In this document: one piece after another, positions 1 through 13,002 of the stretch | How positions within the stretch are numbered: position 1 is the first letter of the stretch | Layout of the letters: every line of letters begins with the position of its first letter | From: Antedon bifida | Taxonomy: Eukaryota; Echinodermata; Crinoidea; Comatulida; Antedonidae | Length of the DNA: 64,000 nucleotides | NCBI GenBank assembly: GCA_963402885.1 | Contig: OY727101.1 | Location: 15,538,417 to 15,602,416, forward strand | Reading direction: 5' to 3' | Made by a program: the position numbers and the translations under genes | The notes under the pieces: generated by a model | What the model was told of the DNA's origin: nothing | Databases searched by the model: none | What the model saw: the letters and a program-made list of their open reading frames with translations, nothing else

Positions 1-1025
1 CCTGTTGGGCGATGGGTTTTCTTATGCCTGGTTTACCTGTGGAATAATTACACACACTTTTCGTATCACAACTTTAAATACTGATTTACACAGCAATTGG
101 CAAAGGATTCATCAAAGAAGAATGAATACGTTGAATAAAAATTCACTTAAGAAATGCCGTAAGCTGTTTTCAAACTATAAATCAGCCCACTGTTTAGTAT
201 TATTGAGACCAACATCACGGTTCTCGCGATAGAATAGGGAATTTCCTGGATAGATGAGTCGAGCGAGAGACGGCGGACCATGGCCGATGAGTGAGGCGGG
301 GGTAGCAGCTTGGACGGATTAGTTAGCCTAGGGCCTACAATTTCGCTCGGTGGCAATTAAATTTAATGTTTTAATTACGTCTGGATATAAACAATACAAA
401 ACTCAATTTTGTCATCGGCAATAATATTTCATACATAGTCAATTTTGTTCTGTTTCGCATTTTAAAAGTTTGACGTTTCGTCCTAAAAAAAAGTGGGCCA
501 AAACGTCCATCGCGCAAAAAATATACCTCCATAAAAAGTTTTTAAAAAAATAAAAAAACCAAAAATATTTTTGTGAACTCTTGACAAAAGAAAAAACAAA
601 ACAGTTTGAAGGTATTAAAGCATAATCTTTTATTTTTACAGTAGTTACAATTATTTTAAGAACGATATAGTACATAAGTACAATGCATGGTATAAACTAT
701 CGTACACAATACACAGAATCCACTCTCAGTCGCAGCAACTTTGATCATAAAAATATATAATATTTTGTAATCGTATTCGTTTCCTTCGTGCGTGTTATAC
801 CTACTCAACGGCGAATATAAATTTCCCACGTTGTAAATGAACGTAGAGACACGATCCAACACAATGAACTAGGCCAACTAATAAAAATAATATAGCGAAC
901 GTCCAGTCGATCCAGAAACGATCCCGACAAAAAAGATCGTAAACAATTCATTCTAAATATAGTATCAGAACGTTCAGTCGGTCGCTCAAAAGGACTGCCG
1001 ACAGAAGACCGTAATTATACAGACC

Positions 1026-1226
1026 TAGTTTTTTTTGGTCACATGGCATGAAACACGATACTCTCTGTTTACCGCAACCTCTCGCATGTTTTTTTTTCAA
1101 CTCGGTACAGGGGTGGCTAATTAAGATCGTGTACCTGGATTTTGTGTCACATGACATGAAACGTAATATAATACTCTTTTAGCTGCTCTAAACTGTTCCC
1201 ACGATTCACATGTTTTTTTCCCTCCA
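1026..1226. repeat. Diverged tandem duplication
   Basis: Two similar blocks, about 1028-1096 and 1139-1225, each contain GTCACATG(G/A)CATGAAAC, then ATACTCT, and end in CATGTTTTTTT. This looks like an old local duplication of unknown origin. Confidence 0.4.
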
Positions 1227-1648
1227 TCCAAATTCTAGTCGGGCATTTTCTTTACACATGTATTTAATAATTATTAAAAGGTCTATCTTAAATCTTAACA
1301 TGGAATATATATTTATTTTGCATATTTTATTGTTGGTGTCCTAGCCTAGGTGTCGTTGTTTTTTATAATTCGCTAACAAAAGGTAGGATTAAATCATTTA
1401 TAGTGTAGGCCGCCAAAACAATAATAATTATTATTATACTACTGTATGACGTGGGCTTTACTCCATGGTACTACTAACTAGACTGGGCTAGCTGACATAT
1501 CGGCTAGCTGGGCCTAGGAGGGATACTACTGTATACAAGATTATCGTCGTAAAAGGACCTAGTTGATTCATTAGTTCTGAATGTAATGTTTTTCCGTTTT
1601 AGCCTAGTCGTAGTTCCTGGTACATTGTAAACATTTAATTAGGCTCCC

Positions 1649-1804
1649 CGCGGAACTCGCGATATGTGGGCGGCAACATTTTGATTGTTTATATGAATAT
1701 TCATCAATTGCGTTCCGCGAGCATTCCGAATGAATATTTTTGTATCGCACGTTCCGCGGAAATGAGGTTCAATGAACTATGAAGGTAAAATCGCGGAACT
1801 CGCG
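1649..1804. repeat. CpG-rich motif cluster in AT-rich DNA
   Basis: CGCGGAACTCGCG occurs exactly at 1649-1661 and again at 1792-1804. Related inverted forms (GCGTTCCGCGAGC at 1710-1722 and GTTCCGCGGA near 1751) lie between them. It could be a worn transposon end or a small regulatory CpG patch. Confidence 0.4.
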
Positions 1805-3142
1805 GAAAATTAGTTTTTGGACGGCCCCTAAAGATCAAGGCAATAGCAATTTTAAAGCAAAATGATAAATGTTGATGATTAAATTGGATGTCTTTTTGGT
1901 AAGCTATTTGACATAAACTAAAAATGTGTCAAAATTAAAAGGTATTTTTCATGGATGACAAATGTTAACATTTTTTAACATCCAAATGTAATTTAAAACT
2001 ACTATGTATGCGTACTAAAAATGACATTTATTCTATGTGGAAATAAAAAATATTATATTTATAGTCAAATTGTATTTGTCTGTATGCAAATAGCAAGTTA
2101 ATATTCATATTTTTGGCACACATGAAGTGGTATTGTGAAATACCTATACTTGAGCTAGAAACTATAGTAGACAAAAATCAAAATCCCAATTGGTGGCGCT
2201 CATAAATGAATACTAAAAACGTAGAAGACAATGGTTTGCAAATAACAAAATAGCAAATTGTAGGATAAATTGCCCTTTCCTATTAACCTAAAGTAACTTT
2301 TTCTTGGTATCAACAGCCTACCCAATCTTCAAAAAAAGTATCATACTTTCCCACTTAAGATTCAAATTCACAATCTTCGCACACAACTGAAACATTTCAT
2401 AGACCTGATATACTGAAATATCATTACACAATTTTTGAAACATACCAACAGTAGAATGGCAAAATATTTTACGGTAATTTACCTTCAAAATCTAGTTTTA
2501 CATTGTAAAAAAAAAACAACAAATGGTCATTATATTACTGTATTTGATACATACCTGTTGTATTGATATGGTTTACTTGTTGACTGGTGGTTTACTACTA
2601 AACTGACCTGTCGTGTACCTGATTTGGTATTACAGTATACACTACTATATTGATTTTGATTACTATAGTACTATACAACAATTGCCTTTATTTTCAAGAC
2701 TGTTTATATGACTGTCCTTGGCAGGTGTAGTAGCAGAAAGACCATGAATAATTAATGAGAATCAAATCTAGTTTTAAATGAGCATTTATCACCACTGGCT
2801 GTCAACTGATACAATAAGCAAACAAATATTATTGATTCAAGAATTTATTTATTAAATAATTGTTGAAAGACGCTAATAAAAATGACAAATATTTGCGAAG
2901 CGCTATTTCAAGACATAAAATGTATGCTTTTAGTAACGGAAAGTGGGTCAACAATATTGATATCGCAATACTTCTGAGGCAGTATAGTGCTTCAGTAGGA
3001 GGCGGCAACACTGTCACATTACTCCGTCTGTACCACTTTAGCGTTACTTAAAAGCCGGCAATGTTATACACATTAATCAGGTATTTAAACTATCCAGGTT
3101 CTTTATAACTACAACATATATAAATACATTTCTAAAATGTAC

Positions 3143-3201
3143 CTTATTAATATCATGGTTTGGAGCATTCTTCATCATTGACATCTGATAAGATCTTCCT
3201 C
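3143..3201 (-). CDS. ASPP: ASPP exon 3 (probable)
   Basis: An acceptor TAG lies just above 3201 and a donor GTACAT just below 3143. The exon is 59 bp, enters in phase 1 and leaves in phase 0, as the previous exon requires. It encodes a polar linker containing YQMSMMK. No domain is recognisable. Confidence 0.5.
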
Positions 3202-6200
3202 CTATGAAAAAAGAAATAATCAATTTAATCATTCAATCAAAGTAAACACAAAATTCTAGATCCTTTCTTTTATACAGTGACAACAATAATACATTTCTGA
3301 ACTTTTTATTTAAAATAAAATCACTCACTTTGAAGCTTTTGGGGGTTCGAACCCAACATGGGTTTAAAAAATAACAAGCTTACTGTACAGGGTCTTTAAC
3401 TGATTCGAGATGGTTCCAGTCCGCCTCCAGAAAATCAAATTGAACGTCAATGTTTCGCTTTTTTGCGAATATCTATTGCCGCATAGCTGTGTGGAGCGTC
3501 ATGAAAACTAAACATTGACGTTCTATTTGATTTGCTGACGCCGGGCCAGAACCATGCCGGACCCTTTACATAGTATCATCAAATAAATCATAAATGGCAA
3601 ATATTTATTTACAGTAAAACAAACTTAATTTGGATACTATAGATAACAAACAATTACATACTTTACACTTCTTGTCTCCTATATAATAAATATTACATTC
3701 ATTCAACTCGCTACGGACAGACGACAAAAATTATTCTCAAATCCAAACACTGGTCTAGGCCTAACAGACCTCAACTCAATGGAACCAGTTCTTCACCTGT
3801 ATAACACAGGACATTAACTGTGATCATCTTTGGCCAATCATCTCATGAGGACATGTGGTTTCAAGGTAGCTTGGGTGATAGGAGTGACAACTGCTAGGTA
3901 ATAAATCTAAACCTGAAACTTTTGTCATCCTGCCAAGCAATAAACTAAACTCAGCTTAAATTACAACTTTGACATGAAACATGACCCTGTATTTATACTT
4001 AAAAAAAGAATAGAGTGCTACAAAAAAAACAAAAAAAAAACATAAACAATATTGTCAAGTAATAATTAAAATTACTTGACAATTTAACCCTGTATTTATA
4101 CTTTAAAAAAAGAATACAGTACTAAAAAAAAAACAAAAACATATTAACAATATTGTCAAGTAATATTTAATATTACTTGACAATTTAACACTAAAGTTAG
4201 AAAATTGTTAATTTAAGAAACAAGGCCTAATAATATTGTACAATACAGCTATTAAAATTGCTGTGTATATCAAAACATTTCAGGGCTGGAAATTCACTCA
4301 AGCAAACTAGCAAAACTTATAATTAGTTAAAGATTAGATTTTTATTGCTAATGTTTGCTGGTTGTAAATTTTTGAGGAAAAAAAGTTGAGTAATCTAGTA
4401 GCAAAGGTACTTGCTTTATCTGCTATTTCAATTTGTGGAATTAATTAAGTTACCAGATACAAATTTGCTAGCTGCTAGTTGCTTATTTTAGCAAAACGAA
4501 CACACACCACTGGGGCACAGACCATACAATACTACAAGAGTTTTGCTAGGCGATTTGAAGGGGGTGTTTGGATTAAAAAGTTTTGACATTTCTAGCCTTA
4601 CATTTACTAAAAGTAAAATAAAAACAAAAAAAAACATTTAAAATCCTCTTTTCATTTACCTTATCCAGGTGAGATCTGTCATCATGTTATCAAAATATTT
4701 AATAACATTTTAATTTAATGACCAACTACTTTACCAAGTGTGCCAATTTGCTGTTTTTAAATGTTTTATTACTCAGACAGATGTACAACGTTAAATTAGG
4801 CCTCCAGCTGAACTCATCTAAAGCAACATTTACAAATGTTCACACGCTATTCAACATTAATTTACTTTGCGTTAATCACATATGGTACTTCCTGGCCAGA
4901 TTTGTCAAGCTTTTTATCCTAACCTTCTCTTTATTTAAATACAAACATATGTTTTCATACAATTGTATTGTTATTCAATCATGTTTCTCAATGAGGATAG
5001 AATAGTGATAATAGATTCTAATTAAATTCTAGAGTAAATTTTCTCCACCCTAATAATTTAGGCTAAATATTAAGATATGAGATTTTGGTTAATTCCATTG
5101 TTCGGAGTATAATTGGACCCTTAATCTTTTGCCAAAATTTGGACCCAGACCCTTTGGGACGATACTCTACTATATACAGTAATATTTAAGAATTCCAACA
5201 TTAGAACTATTTCATGATATCACTATCAGAGCATGTTTTATCTAGACTCAAGGTTCGATCTCAATAAAATGTCTTTAATTATAAAATTTATATTCTATAA
5301 TTTCATCAAAGGACTGACGTCATTTCAAATTTGACCTCAATGGGAACCTAATGAATATTAATACAATATCACTATTAGTATTACATAACATGACATTTGT
5401 TACTCTATCCTATGCTCTATCCATTTCAGAAAGGCCACCTTTATTCCCTTTTCTTTATTAGTCATTTGGATACTGTATATTGAGACAGAAGTGTCTTTAG
5501 CAAAAATGAATGTATTTTGTAGACCAATTTCACAATTATGTTGCATCTGAGAGTTCATCATGAAATTGCTAATTAGATGGTGCCTGTCCACACTGGACGT
5601 AAAAATGAGAGTATAAATTTAAATTAGCGATATTCAGTGATTTCTTGTTGAATAATAAATAAAAACTGACCAGAACGTGATTCCTTTGTGTATAATAATA
5701 ATGTTTGTCATAGTAAAATGAGACACTATGCATCATTGTCTTTTTATAATGGTCAATAAGATAATTAATGTTTCTTTTCATCATCCTCAAATGATATCAA
5801 ATGACAGGATAGAGATGTAATGTGAAACATAGGATTTGAGAACAAAGAATACCATGTTCTTATTATTCATTTCATTTTTACTAATCTAATGTCATTGTGG
5901 ACAAATAAAACGTCTTAACGGCAGCTGTATGACATGAATATTGTTGTCCACACATCCTATGTGCAATTCAGTACAGTAAAGCTCTGTCTACACTATCAAA
6001 CTACAGTCGTTTGACCAAAAAAAAAGTGTGATGTGCCCAAATATGGTAGTGATATGACATCATCGTGTCCATATGGGAGCATCAAGTTTGATTAGTATTA
6101 GACAGAGCTTTAGGCTGTGAGTGGGAGACACAAATTATTCACACACTATTTACATTACATAACTATTAAGTCATTAGAAGCTAATAAAAATAAAAGTCAT

Positions 6201-9200
6201 AAATAAATAACCCAAGATTTTATTTATAGTATGAAAATATTTCATTGTATACAATAACAGCTCCCTTTCAGATACCTTTATTAAGGGCATTTCACACCTG
6301 GTCCCGTCTGTCTCCAGTTAAGGTTCGCATACTATTGCACGTAAAGCATTAGCATCTTCCCGTTTTCACGACACGCCACGCATCTATAAGTGAAATGACT
6401 GCCGCATGGACGAAACATTGAGATGCGATTTTATTTGCTGGAGCCAGACCGCAGCAAAGATTTTTTGTCCCCTTTTATTATATCGTGTGAAGGCAGGAAG
6501 GCAGGTGTGAAAGATGGCATTGTCAAAACATTGGATTGAAAGAGGAGGACAATCTCCAACTCTTTCGAAGTAATTTAACCTTTTCTCCTTTTCATGTGCA
6601 TTTTTAATACAGCAACAGACCATAGCTTAATGTCCCATCTGAAAGATGAGGAAATTATATTATTGCCTAAGGACACAGACATGATTAGTTGTACTAACGA
6701 CAGAAAGAAACATTACATGTAGACTATCATTTGTCGACAGTGACTCAACTTATGCGTACATTAGCATGCACATATAGTCTTGCCGATAGGTATGCACGCT
6801 ATACCGTAGCAATTTAATGTTTACCAGTAATGAGTATATGAATGCTTTAATATGTATAACCAGAAACCTTTTTATCTCTTTTCATTTCAGAGATATCAAT
6901 CAATCACCACAAAAATATAGAGAAAGAGATAAGTATATTGTATCCTAAGGATTATGCAAAAAGAGTATTTAAAGTAGATAAGTCAAAATAAAAAAAAATT
7001 AATATTTTCACTATTTCACTTTGTAAAATGTTGAGATTTTGATTAATTCCATTGTTCGGAGTATAATTGGACCCTTAATTTTTTGCCAAAATTCGTACCC
7101 AGACCCCTTGGGACAATACTCAGTAATATTTAAGAATATCCAATATTAGAACTATTTCATGATACCAGAGCATGTTTTAAAGTCATGACTTTTTTACTAT
7201 GCTATTTTTGTTTAAATGGTCATATTTAAAAAAAATTCAATCGTTCGTAGAAATAACATAATCACAGTTGTCTTGGCGTTCTGTGCGAGTAAACATCGAC
7301 TGAACTTTCAAACTACAGTATCAATCTCACGTTTGCTACATCACAAAATAGTTACTTTATATTGGAAAGACCTTCATAAAAAATAAATCAATTTCAAACC
7401 CTGGATGTGAAAATTATGTTAGATTAATTGACCAACAATTAATTACCAAAATGTCTAAAAGACTAAAATGAATAAAATTATGATTTCTAATAACAATAGT
7501 ATAATTAAGTATAATTTAAATAAAAGACCATGGCATTCCCTATTTGAAAGTTGGAACTTTAAAAAATGAAAAATTAACATTTAAATGTCAGTGAAGACAT
7601 TTTTTCATCCGAAAATACAGTCTTTCCGAACTGAACTAAATGAGGATACATGGATTGTAAAAAAGATGAATTTTGAGATTTAATCCTAGTTAAACTATGT
7701 ATGTTAGATTTCAGCATAATATATATAAAACCGGGTTGAGGTGATTTGTTCTTAAATAAAGAGCGAAGCAAGAATCACTGACAGCCTCAGGTAGTCATCC
7801 TTTGACATCGTTCCTCAGTTTCAGAACTAACGACTACATTACTGATTTGGCCATAATGAGAATTTTACAACCCTACAATATTTCATTTACAATTTAGTCC
7901 GTTTGCTAGAGTGAAATTAGGTGAACATGTTTACATACTTCATAGATAAAAACGAGGTTGAATTTGTTTTTAGGTAGGTAATAAAATAACTCTTCCTTTC
8001 ATCGTAATTGGCAAGTCATTTTGAAAGAAATGTTTTTAGGACAAATTGCCTCAAGAAAATATTTGCCACCTAGTTAGTTAGGGATCATGTAAAAATTATT
8101 CTACTGCAGTTACTGCAGTAACTATATTTTGATACTCGTTAGAAACTGTCTTTGCAATTAATTAGCAAGATAAGCATACTTTACACACTGTATTGCAGCA
8201 ACTGCTCCATAAATTGACATTGAAACATATGTTACTGCAGTAAAAAATGTATCTACTACATTAACTGCTGTAGAAATAGAATAACTTTTGAAGACAGGAT
8301 CCCTTTAATATAAAAGGAATTTCACAGCTTTTAATTTGTATTGTGAATGTTGTTATAAACCAAACCGGGATTTTCTTCATTTCTTCAAATTATACTGTAT
8401 ACTGTCAAATCTACAGTATTTTGAAAACCTGGCTAATTGGACTAATTTAGCACAAAATGTGTACAGTTCTGGGCAACTGTATAAAATACATTATTTTTTA
8501 GTTAGAAATCAACAGAGCAGAACATGCATGCCTACAGTGATTGGAAATGGGCGATGCATCTTGGAAAATTGTAGAAATTTATTGAGTATGCTCCCAAGAT
8601 AAAACAAAGCCTTATTATCTACTGTATGAGCTACAGACTCGTCAATCCATTAGCAATGAAATATCAGGAATTCCATTGCATCATATGTTTTATACATTAT
8701 GTATTTCCCTATGAAATATGAATGGATACATTAAAGAGAACCACACATTGCAATTTAAAGGACCTAGATATTTTAATCTGCATAAATTATTCATCATCTC
8801 TAACAAGCAGGCAAGCAGGATGGGTGTGAATCTTGAGGAGTTAAGGAAAAATAAGTGGAATTAAGGGCTTGTTTGTAGGTGAATTCTTACAGGAGGGAAA
8901 ATTGTGGATTACAGGGGTCATAGGTGGATTTAGGGGTCATAGTTTGATTACAGGGGTCATATGTGGATTTCAGGGGTCATAGTTGGATTTAAGGTTATGG
9001 CGGCACCTATATTCACACATACAGTAGACTCAATTGGAGAATATTAGACTGATCCATAGACAATAAGGATGGGATGAAAAAATTATCATTTCAAAAGACA
9101 AAGACATCCATGACCAATTAAAGATGACCTCAAATTGAGACCATGTTGTGCATGTGCTCCGGAAGCACAAGATATAGCTAGCCACTCATTGACAGTGATT

Positions 9201-10699
9201 CTAATTATGGACCAAACTCTCAATCAAAATCATTTCATTTGAAGAAGGGAGACCTCTACAGTACCAACCATGGACAGTCATCAATTATTTGATCAAATAC
9301 CTTTTTAGAATTATTAGTACACCTGTAGAAAATCTTTACTCATCTGACCAGAAATACAAATTGCTTGATCACACAAAAATAGAAAGTAAAATTTCTACTG
9401 TACATTACATTTGGGGATTGAATAAATAAAATCCTTTGTTCATAAACCACAACATTTATATAAGGGATCAACAGAAATATTCCGGGTTAGAATTTCTGGA
9501 ATTTGATGTATTACATTGTTTAACATACCAAGCTAAAAATAATTGATATAGTAATAATTTTTTAATATTGATAAAATATTGAGCATGGGTTCTACACATC
9601 ATAGCCATTAATTCAGCACAGGTTCAAGGCATAACTGAACAAGGTCTGGTGTACTAGTCCATCTCAAGTCACAAAATTTTTCTTACAAGTGACCTACATA
9701 TAAACTTGCAAATGAAAAAAATCATCAAACATCTTTTAATTACAATTCTTTGAATTTACCAATGTTCAACGTGTTTTGTCATAATAAAATACTTTAAAAA
9801 AAACTTTAAACATTCTTACCTGGAGAATACAGATCGTTGCCGTTCTCGTAACGCAGATAAAATTTCACTTCTTGAATATGAATGCCCCAATGCTTAAGTA
9901 TATAATATATATTCTCACTGACCCCGATATGTCGTTCTGTAAAGATATATAATAACACAATATTAGCTATCAATCACTCCTAGAACACCAGGGGTTAATC
10001 AACGTAGCTTAGGAATGGCACCTGCAAATTCATATAGAACATCTTTAAATATTTGACATAAATACTGCTGTGATATGAATATGATCAGAACCCATAATCC
10101 TGGGCCAGGTATAATAACGTCCCAGAGTCAAGCTCCCTCTCAAAAAATAATTTGTCAGAAACACTCTTCAAAATGAGGAAAAATAAAAAAATATCTTTTA
10201 GATTCTATATTTTAATTATTTTTACCCACTGAATAGTGCCAATCTGAATAGTAAACAAATAAGCTCCGTTTGGGAACTTGGGACTGTTCATCAGGTAAAT
10301 CCTAGCCCTGCTCCTGGTCACCTCATATGAATTACAATTACCATACGACAGAGTAGGGCCCTTGGTATAATCAATTTGGTGAAAAAAGTGTGGGATTATA
10401 GTATACTCGGTTGGTATACTTTTTTGTTGGACCAGTAAACATCTCTCTGGTTTGACATTTCAAGTCTATGCTGTGAACACCAATTCTTATTTTAGTAATA
10501 ATAGCTTTTATTAAATTTACTGTCGATTTAAGAACAAAAATCTCACCACAGCCTCTCCAAATTTCCGCTAGATAATCAAAATCCTGGCCCTTAGTATCAT
10601 AGGCGAAGTCCAGAATGTCTTGCGCAATAGTATGGTGCGTCACAGGGACCTCAATCACATCATTATGATTAGTTCCAAAGTGAACCTCTACGCTCATTT
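3143..10699 (-). CDS. ASPP: ASPP-family gene, N-terminal exons only (partial)
   Basis: ASPP proteins are scaffolds that bind p53-family proteins, PP1 and polarity factors. They carry an N-terminal ubiquitin-like/Ras-association fold, a coiled coil, ankyrin repeats and an SH3 domain. Three exons are visible in gene order: 10699-10547, 9936-9820 and 3201-3143. The first two encode the N-terminal fold, with the family pattern EVPVT, then LAEIWRG, then ERxxxxxEN, then WG and EVKFYLRYE. Phases agree across both junctions (1 and 1). The first exon opens with two bases before ATG 10697-10695, so either that ATG or an upstream exon supplies the start. The third exon is weaker and rests on phase and splice sites. 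Coiled-coil, ankyrin and SH3 exons lie outside the window. Family assignment rests on remembered motif similarity. Confidence 0.78.
3389..3566. mobile_element. MITE-like inverted repeat, about 178 bp
   Basis: The ends AGGGTC and GGACCCT are inverted. Internally, AAATCAAATTGAACGTCAAT on the left is matched in reverse complement by the segment ending ATTTGATTTGC on the right. No coding capacity. A more degraded relative may lie at about 6287-6515. Confidence 0.5.
3983..4192. repeat. Tandem 104-bp repeat, each unit with a perfect hairpin
   Basis: Two copies start ACCCTGTATTTATACTT at 3983 and about 4086. Each carries an A-rich middle followed by ATTGTCAAGTAAT and its inverse ATTACTTGACAAT around a few AT bases. 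This is a local duplication of a hairpin-bearing segment. Confidence 0.7.
5079..5237. repeat. Dispersed duplicated segment, copy 1
   Basis: About 150 bp beginning GAGATTTTGGTTAATTCC. It is closely matched about 1.95 kb away at 7033-7180 in the same orientation, including AATTGGACCCTTAAT and AACTATTTCATGAT. Its nature is unknown. Confidence 0.7.
5979..6110. mobile_element. MITE family A (CTGTCTACACTATC termini), copy 1
   Basis: A short non-coding element with inverted ends, AAGCTCTGTCTACACTATCA on the left and GACAGAGCTT on the right. The middle carries the family signature ATGGTAGTGATATGACATCATC. Flanks are TA/TA-like. Confidence 0.85.
7033..7180. repeat. Dispersed duplicated segment, copy 2
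   Basis: Direct-orientation partner of the 5079-5237 block, slightly shorter through small deletions around the CTACTATATACAG part. Confidence 0.7.
8093..8290. mobile_element. MITE family C (TCTACTGCAGT termini)
   Basis: Terminal inverted repeats around TTCTACTGCAGTTACTGCAG on the left and ACTGCTGTAGAAATAGAA on the right. Relatives lie at 39866-39990 (partial), 45340-45515 and 49745-50117. They share an interior GCAATTA-TTAGCA segment. Confidence 0.6.
8903..8995. repeat. Short satellite, about 21-bp unit
   Basis: Four to five copies of a unit resembling GGATTACAGGGGTCATAGGT, with the ACA/TTT middle varying. Confidence 0.75.
9820..9936 (-). CDS. ASPP: ASPP exon 2
   Basis: The acceptor is TTTACAG above 9936 and the donor GTAAGA below 9820. 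It is 117 bp, phase 1 to phase 1. It encodes the second half of the N-terminal ubiquitin-like fold, including ERHIGVSENIYYILKHWG and EVKFYLRYE. These correspond to the ERPxxxNExMxDxLQxxG and EVxFFLRHE pattern of ASPP1/ASPP2. Confidence 0.8.
9937..10546 (-). other. ASPP intron, 610 bp
   Basis: Ordinary AT-rich intron between two well-supported exons. No embedded repeat or RNA gene was seen. Confidence 0.7.
10547..10699 (-). CDS. ASPP: ASPP exon carrying first visible ATG
   Basis: The acceptor TTATCTTTTAG lies above 10699 and the donor GTGAGA below 10547. It encodes MSVEVHF, then VIEVPVTHHT, then DYLAEIWRGCG, the first half of the ASPP N-terminal fold. The exon enters with two bases before ATG, so an upstream 5' exon exists. 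A strong orphan donor at 18939 is one candidate partner. Confidence 0.8.
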
Positions 10700-11603
10700 C
10701 TAAAAGATAAAATAAAATCATACACATTTAGCAGTCAGTCATTATTGGCACTGTTGAGTAGGTTGGGGGGATTTGTTTTGTCAATTTGTTTGACATTGGT
10801 TGAAATACAAAACATTACAGAAATATATCCAAAGTTCCACTGAACTCCTACCTAGCATAAACCTTGTATAACATGAAGAGTTACTGTAGTAGGTCAACAG
10901 ACATCACAGGGGATGTGGGGAGAGAGAATGGGGGAGGGGGTGTGGGGTGACCGTGGAGGAGAGACAGAACCAAAACAGAACATCCCAGCATCTTCTTTAA
11001 GAAAAATTCTAATAAAAGCCATTACCTATACAGGTTAATACAACTACCTACACATTTAGTAAGACTTCAGGTCAATAGCTAGAAGCAACTTATAAAGGAA
11101 TAATATGCAATGAACCGGAACTGATTTCTTCACAAAATCTTAGCTTCAGGTTTTATTTGAATGGTAAATTTAGAGATATAATTCAGAAACACACACGCTT
11201 TTAGGTACAATACACGGATTAAATGAGTCAGGGAATTTATTTCATCATAGAGAAATTGAAGAAAAAACAAATTTTTGATAATGATCAATAAAGTTAAAGT
11301 TACTATAGCGACAGTATTTTGTAACTTATACTTTGTGGTCTCATTTTAAGTGATCTTTATCTAAAATACTTTTTATAGTTAAACTAAATTGATTCTGACA
11401 TAACGTGGTACTATACTAGTGTGGTGTATACCTCTACCTCTTTATTCAAGTATTCTTTTATGTTCCCGTATTCAATTTTAAAGTCATAAAAAAAAACCAG
11501 TACTATAAATACTTCATTATATAGTCATAACAACAATGAAATTGTAACAATAGCTTCATTTCTTTAAAACTTATATACTTATTTTCCTTTACTTATTTAA
11601 TAA

Positions 11604-11684
11604 AGATGACAATAAAAATAAAATATTGCAAAGGTCTGTACACTAAGTACAGACTTTTGCAATATTTCATTTTTATTGGCATCT
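11604..11684. repeat. Long hairpin, 80 bp
   Basis: AGATGACAATAAAAATAAAA and the following TATTGCAAAGGTCTGTAC are mirrored, with few mismatches, by GTACAGACTTTTGCAATATT and the segment ending GGCATCT. It is probably a very short foldback MITE. Confidence 0.65.
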
Positions 11685-11848
11685 GGTAAATTGTAAAAAT
11701 TAGGGACTACACCATTGGAATGGTGTTCCACTTTGCAAATCATATCTAGCTTCTCGAAGATAATACAATAGGCTTTTTTCGGTTTATCCAGGTGAGTTAG
11801 GCACAAAATTTACTAGGTAATATTTGAAAAGGTATTTACTGAAAAATA

Positions 11849-11888
11849 TGGGTGTCAAAACAGCATGGTGGCCTTTCATTTTGACACC
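11849..11888. repeat. Small inverted repeat
   Basis: GGGTGTCAAAA and TTTTGACACCC face each other about 20 bp apart. Function unknown. Confidence 0.4.
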
Positions 11889-12575
11889 CAAGCAGCTACA
11901 CAACTGTAAAGTTTTAAAATCCTTCTATGCATGCTCAAAAACATGTGTGCATGTGTAGAAAAACTATTGAAATTCTCTATTTTAATATTATATAGTTTTG
12001 ATGATATTGAAGATTACTGAAAAATATAGCAAGTTACAAACTATTAACTAGTCAATAAATATAAATGCTATTTACGATGGAAAAAACACCATGATATTAT
12101 TAATTACCAATATTTTTAGGAACAAGTAAATACAACAAATATACATTACCCTATCTTTTCTCTGAACAGATCGTTAGGTTGTCAGAACAAACTTAAAAGT
12201 TCACAGAAGAACTGTACTAATGTTTTAGAAGAGTAATTACCTTTCAAATTATGATGAAAAGAGTTAATTAACTTCAAAATACACACATTCCTCCATCTGT
12301 CTTGCTTTTATTAAGTACATCACAGCACTCCTAATAATCCTTTCATTGTGTTTTACTATAAACAATCTTAGAACTAACATAAACATCAAGCTCTTAAAAA
12401 TCAGATTCTGCTCAGGTCATGGCAACTACTGTACTACAGTTTGATCAACATGTTACTTTTGTTTCCAATTCCAACATGGTTACTAAATTTCTAAAATTAA
12501 AACTTGGAATGCTTTTATCTTGACATGCATCAAACAGAAAGCCAATTACAGAATGGGAAACATGCTTTATAAACT

Positions 12576-12702
12576 AAGCTCTGTCTACACTATCAAACTT
12601 TATGTGACAAAAAATGTGATGTGCCCATATATGGACATGATGATGTCATATCACCACCATATTTGGGCACATCAAACTAGTTTGATAGTGTAGACAGAGC
12701 TT
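12576..12702. mobile_element. MITE family A, copy 2
   Basis: A near-complete 127-bp copy with matching ends AAGCTCTGTCTACACTATCA and TGATAGTGTAGACAGAGCTT, and interior ATATCACCACCATATTTGGGC. TA bases flank both ends. Confidence 0.9.
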
Positions 12703-12734
12703 ACATCGATGCATACAGTAGGCGATAGAAAAAT

Positions 12735-12806
12735 GTTAACAGAAGCAAGATTTGAACCAAGGTTCTTGGGATTGGAAGGCAAGCACCAAACCACAGTGCA
12801 ACAATT
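12735..12806 (-). repeat. tRNA-like SINE relic
   Basis: The reverse complement contains a B-box-like GGTTCAAATCT about 35 bases after an A-box-like TGGTTTGGTGC. This fits a tRNA-derived SINE head. There is no cloverleaf good enough to call a tRNA gene. Confidence 0.4.
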
Positions 12807-13002
12807 ACTACTTCAATATGCTTATGTCTTGCTTATAAAAAGTGTAAAATATATATGATTAATTATCATCATAGTTATATATATATACTGCCTTTATAAA
12901 AAAAAATTTAAAATACAGGTAAATATCAAATTACACGCAAAATAACTTTCTTTTTAGGTGATCATTTAGAATAAAATGATCACCTATTGTTATTGTATAA
13001 AA

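Larger units (their letters stand above)
1..3142. other. Non-coding sequence left of the last visible ASPP exon
   Basis: No exon could be supported on either strand. The stretch is probably intron of the minus-strand ASPP gene, because the missing coiled-coil, ankyrin and SH3 exons must lie further left. It holds a GC-richer patch at about 225-350, a diverged duplication (1026-1226) and a CGCGGAACTCGCG repeat cluster (1649-1804). The rest is AT-rich and unremarkable. Confidence 0.5.
3202..9819 (-). other. ASPP intron, 6.6 kb, repeat-bearing
   Basis: No further exon was seen. It contains an inverted-repeat element (3389-3566), a hairpin-bearing tandem repeat (3983-4192), a duplicated 150-bp block (5079-5237 and 7033-7180), one CTGTCTACACTATC MITE (5979-6110), a CTGCAG-type MITE (8093-8290) and a short satellite (8903-8995). 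A possible relic of the 3389 element lies near 6287-6515. Confidence 0.5.
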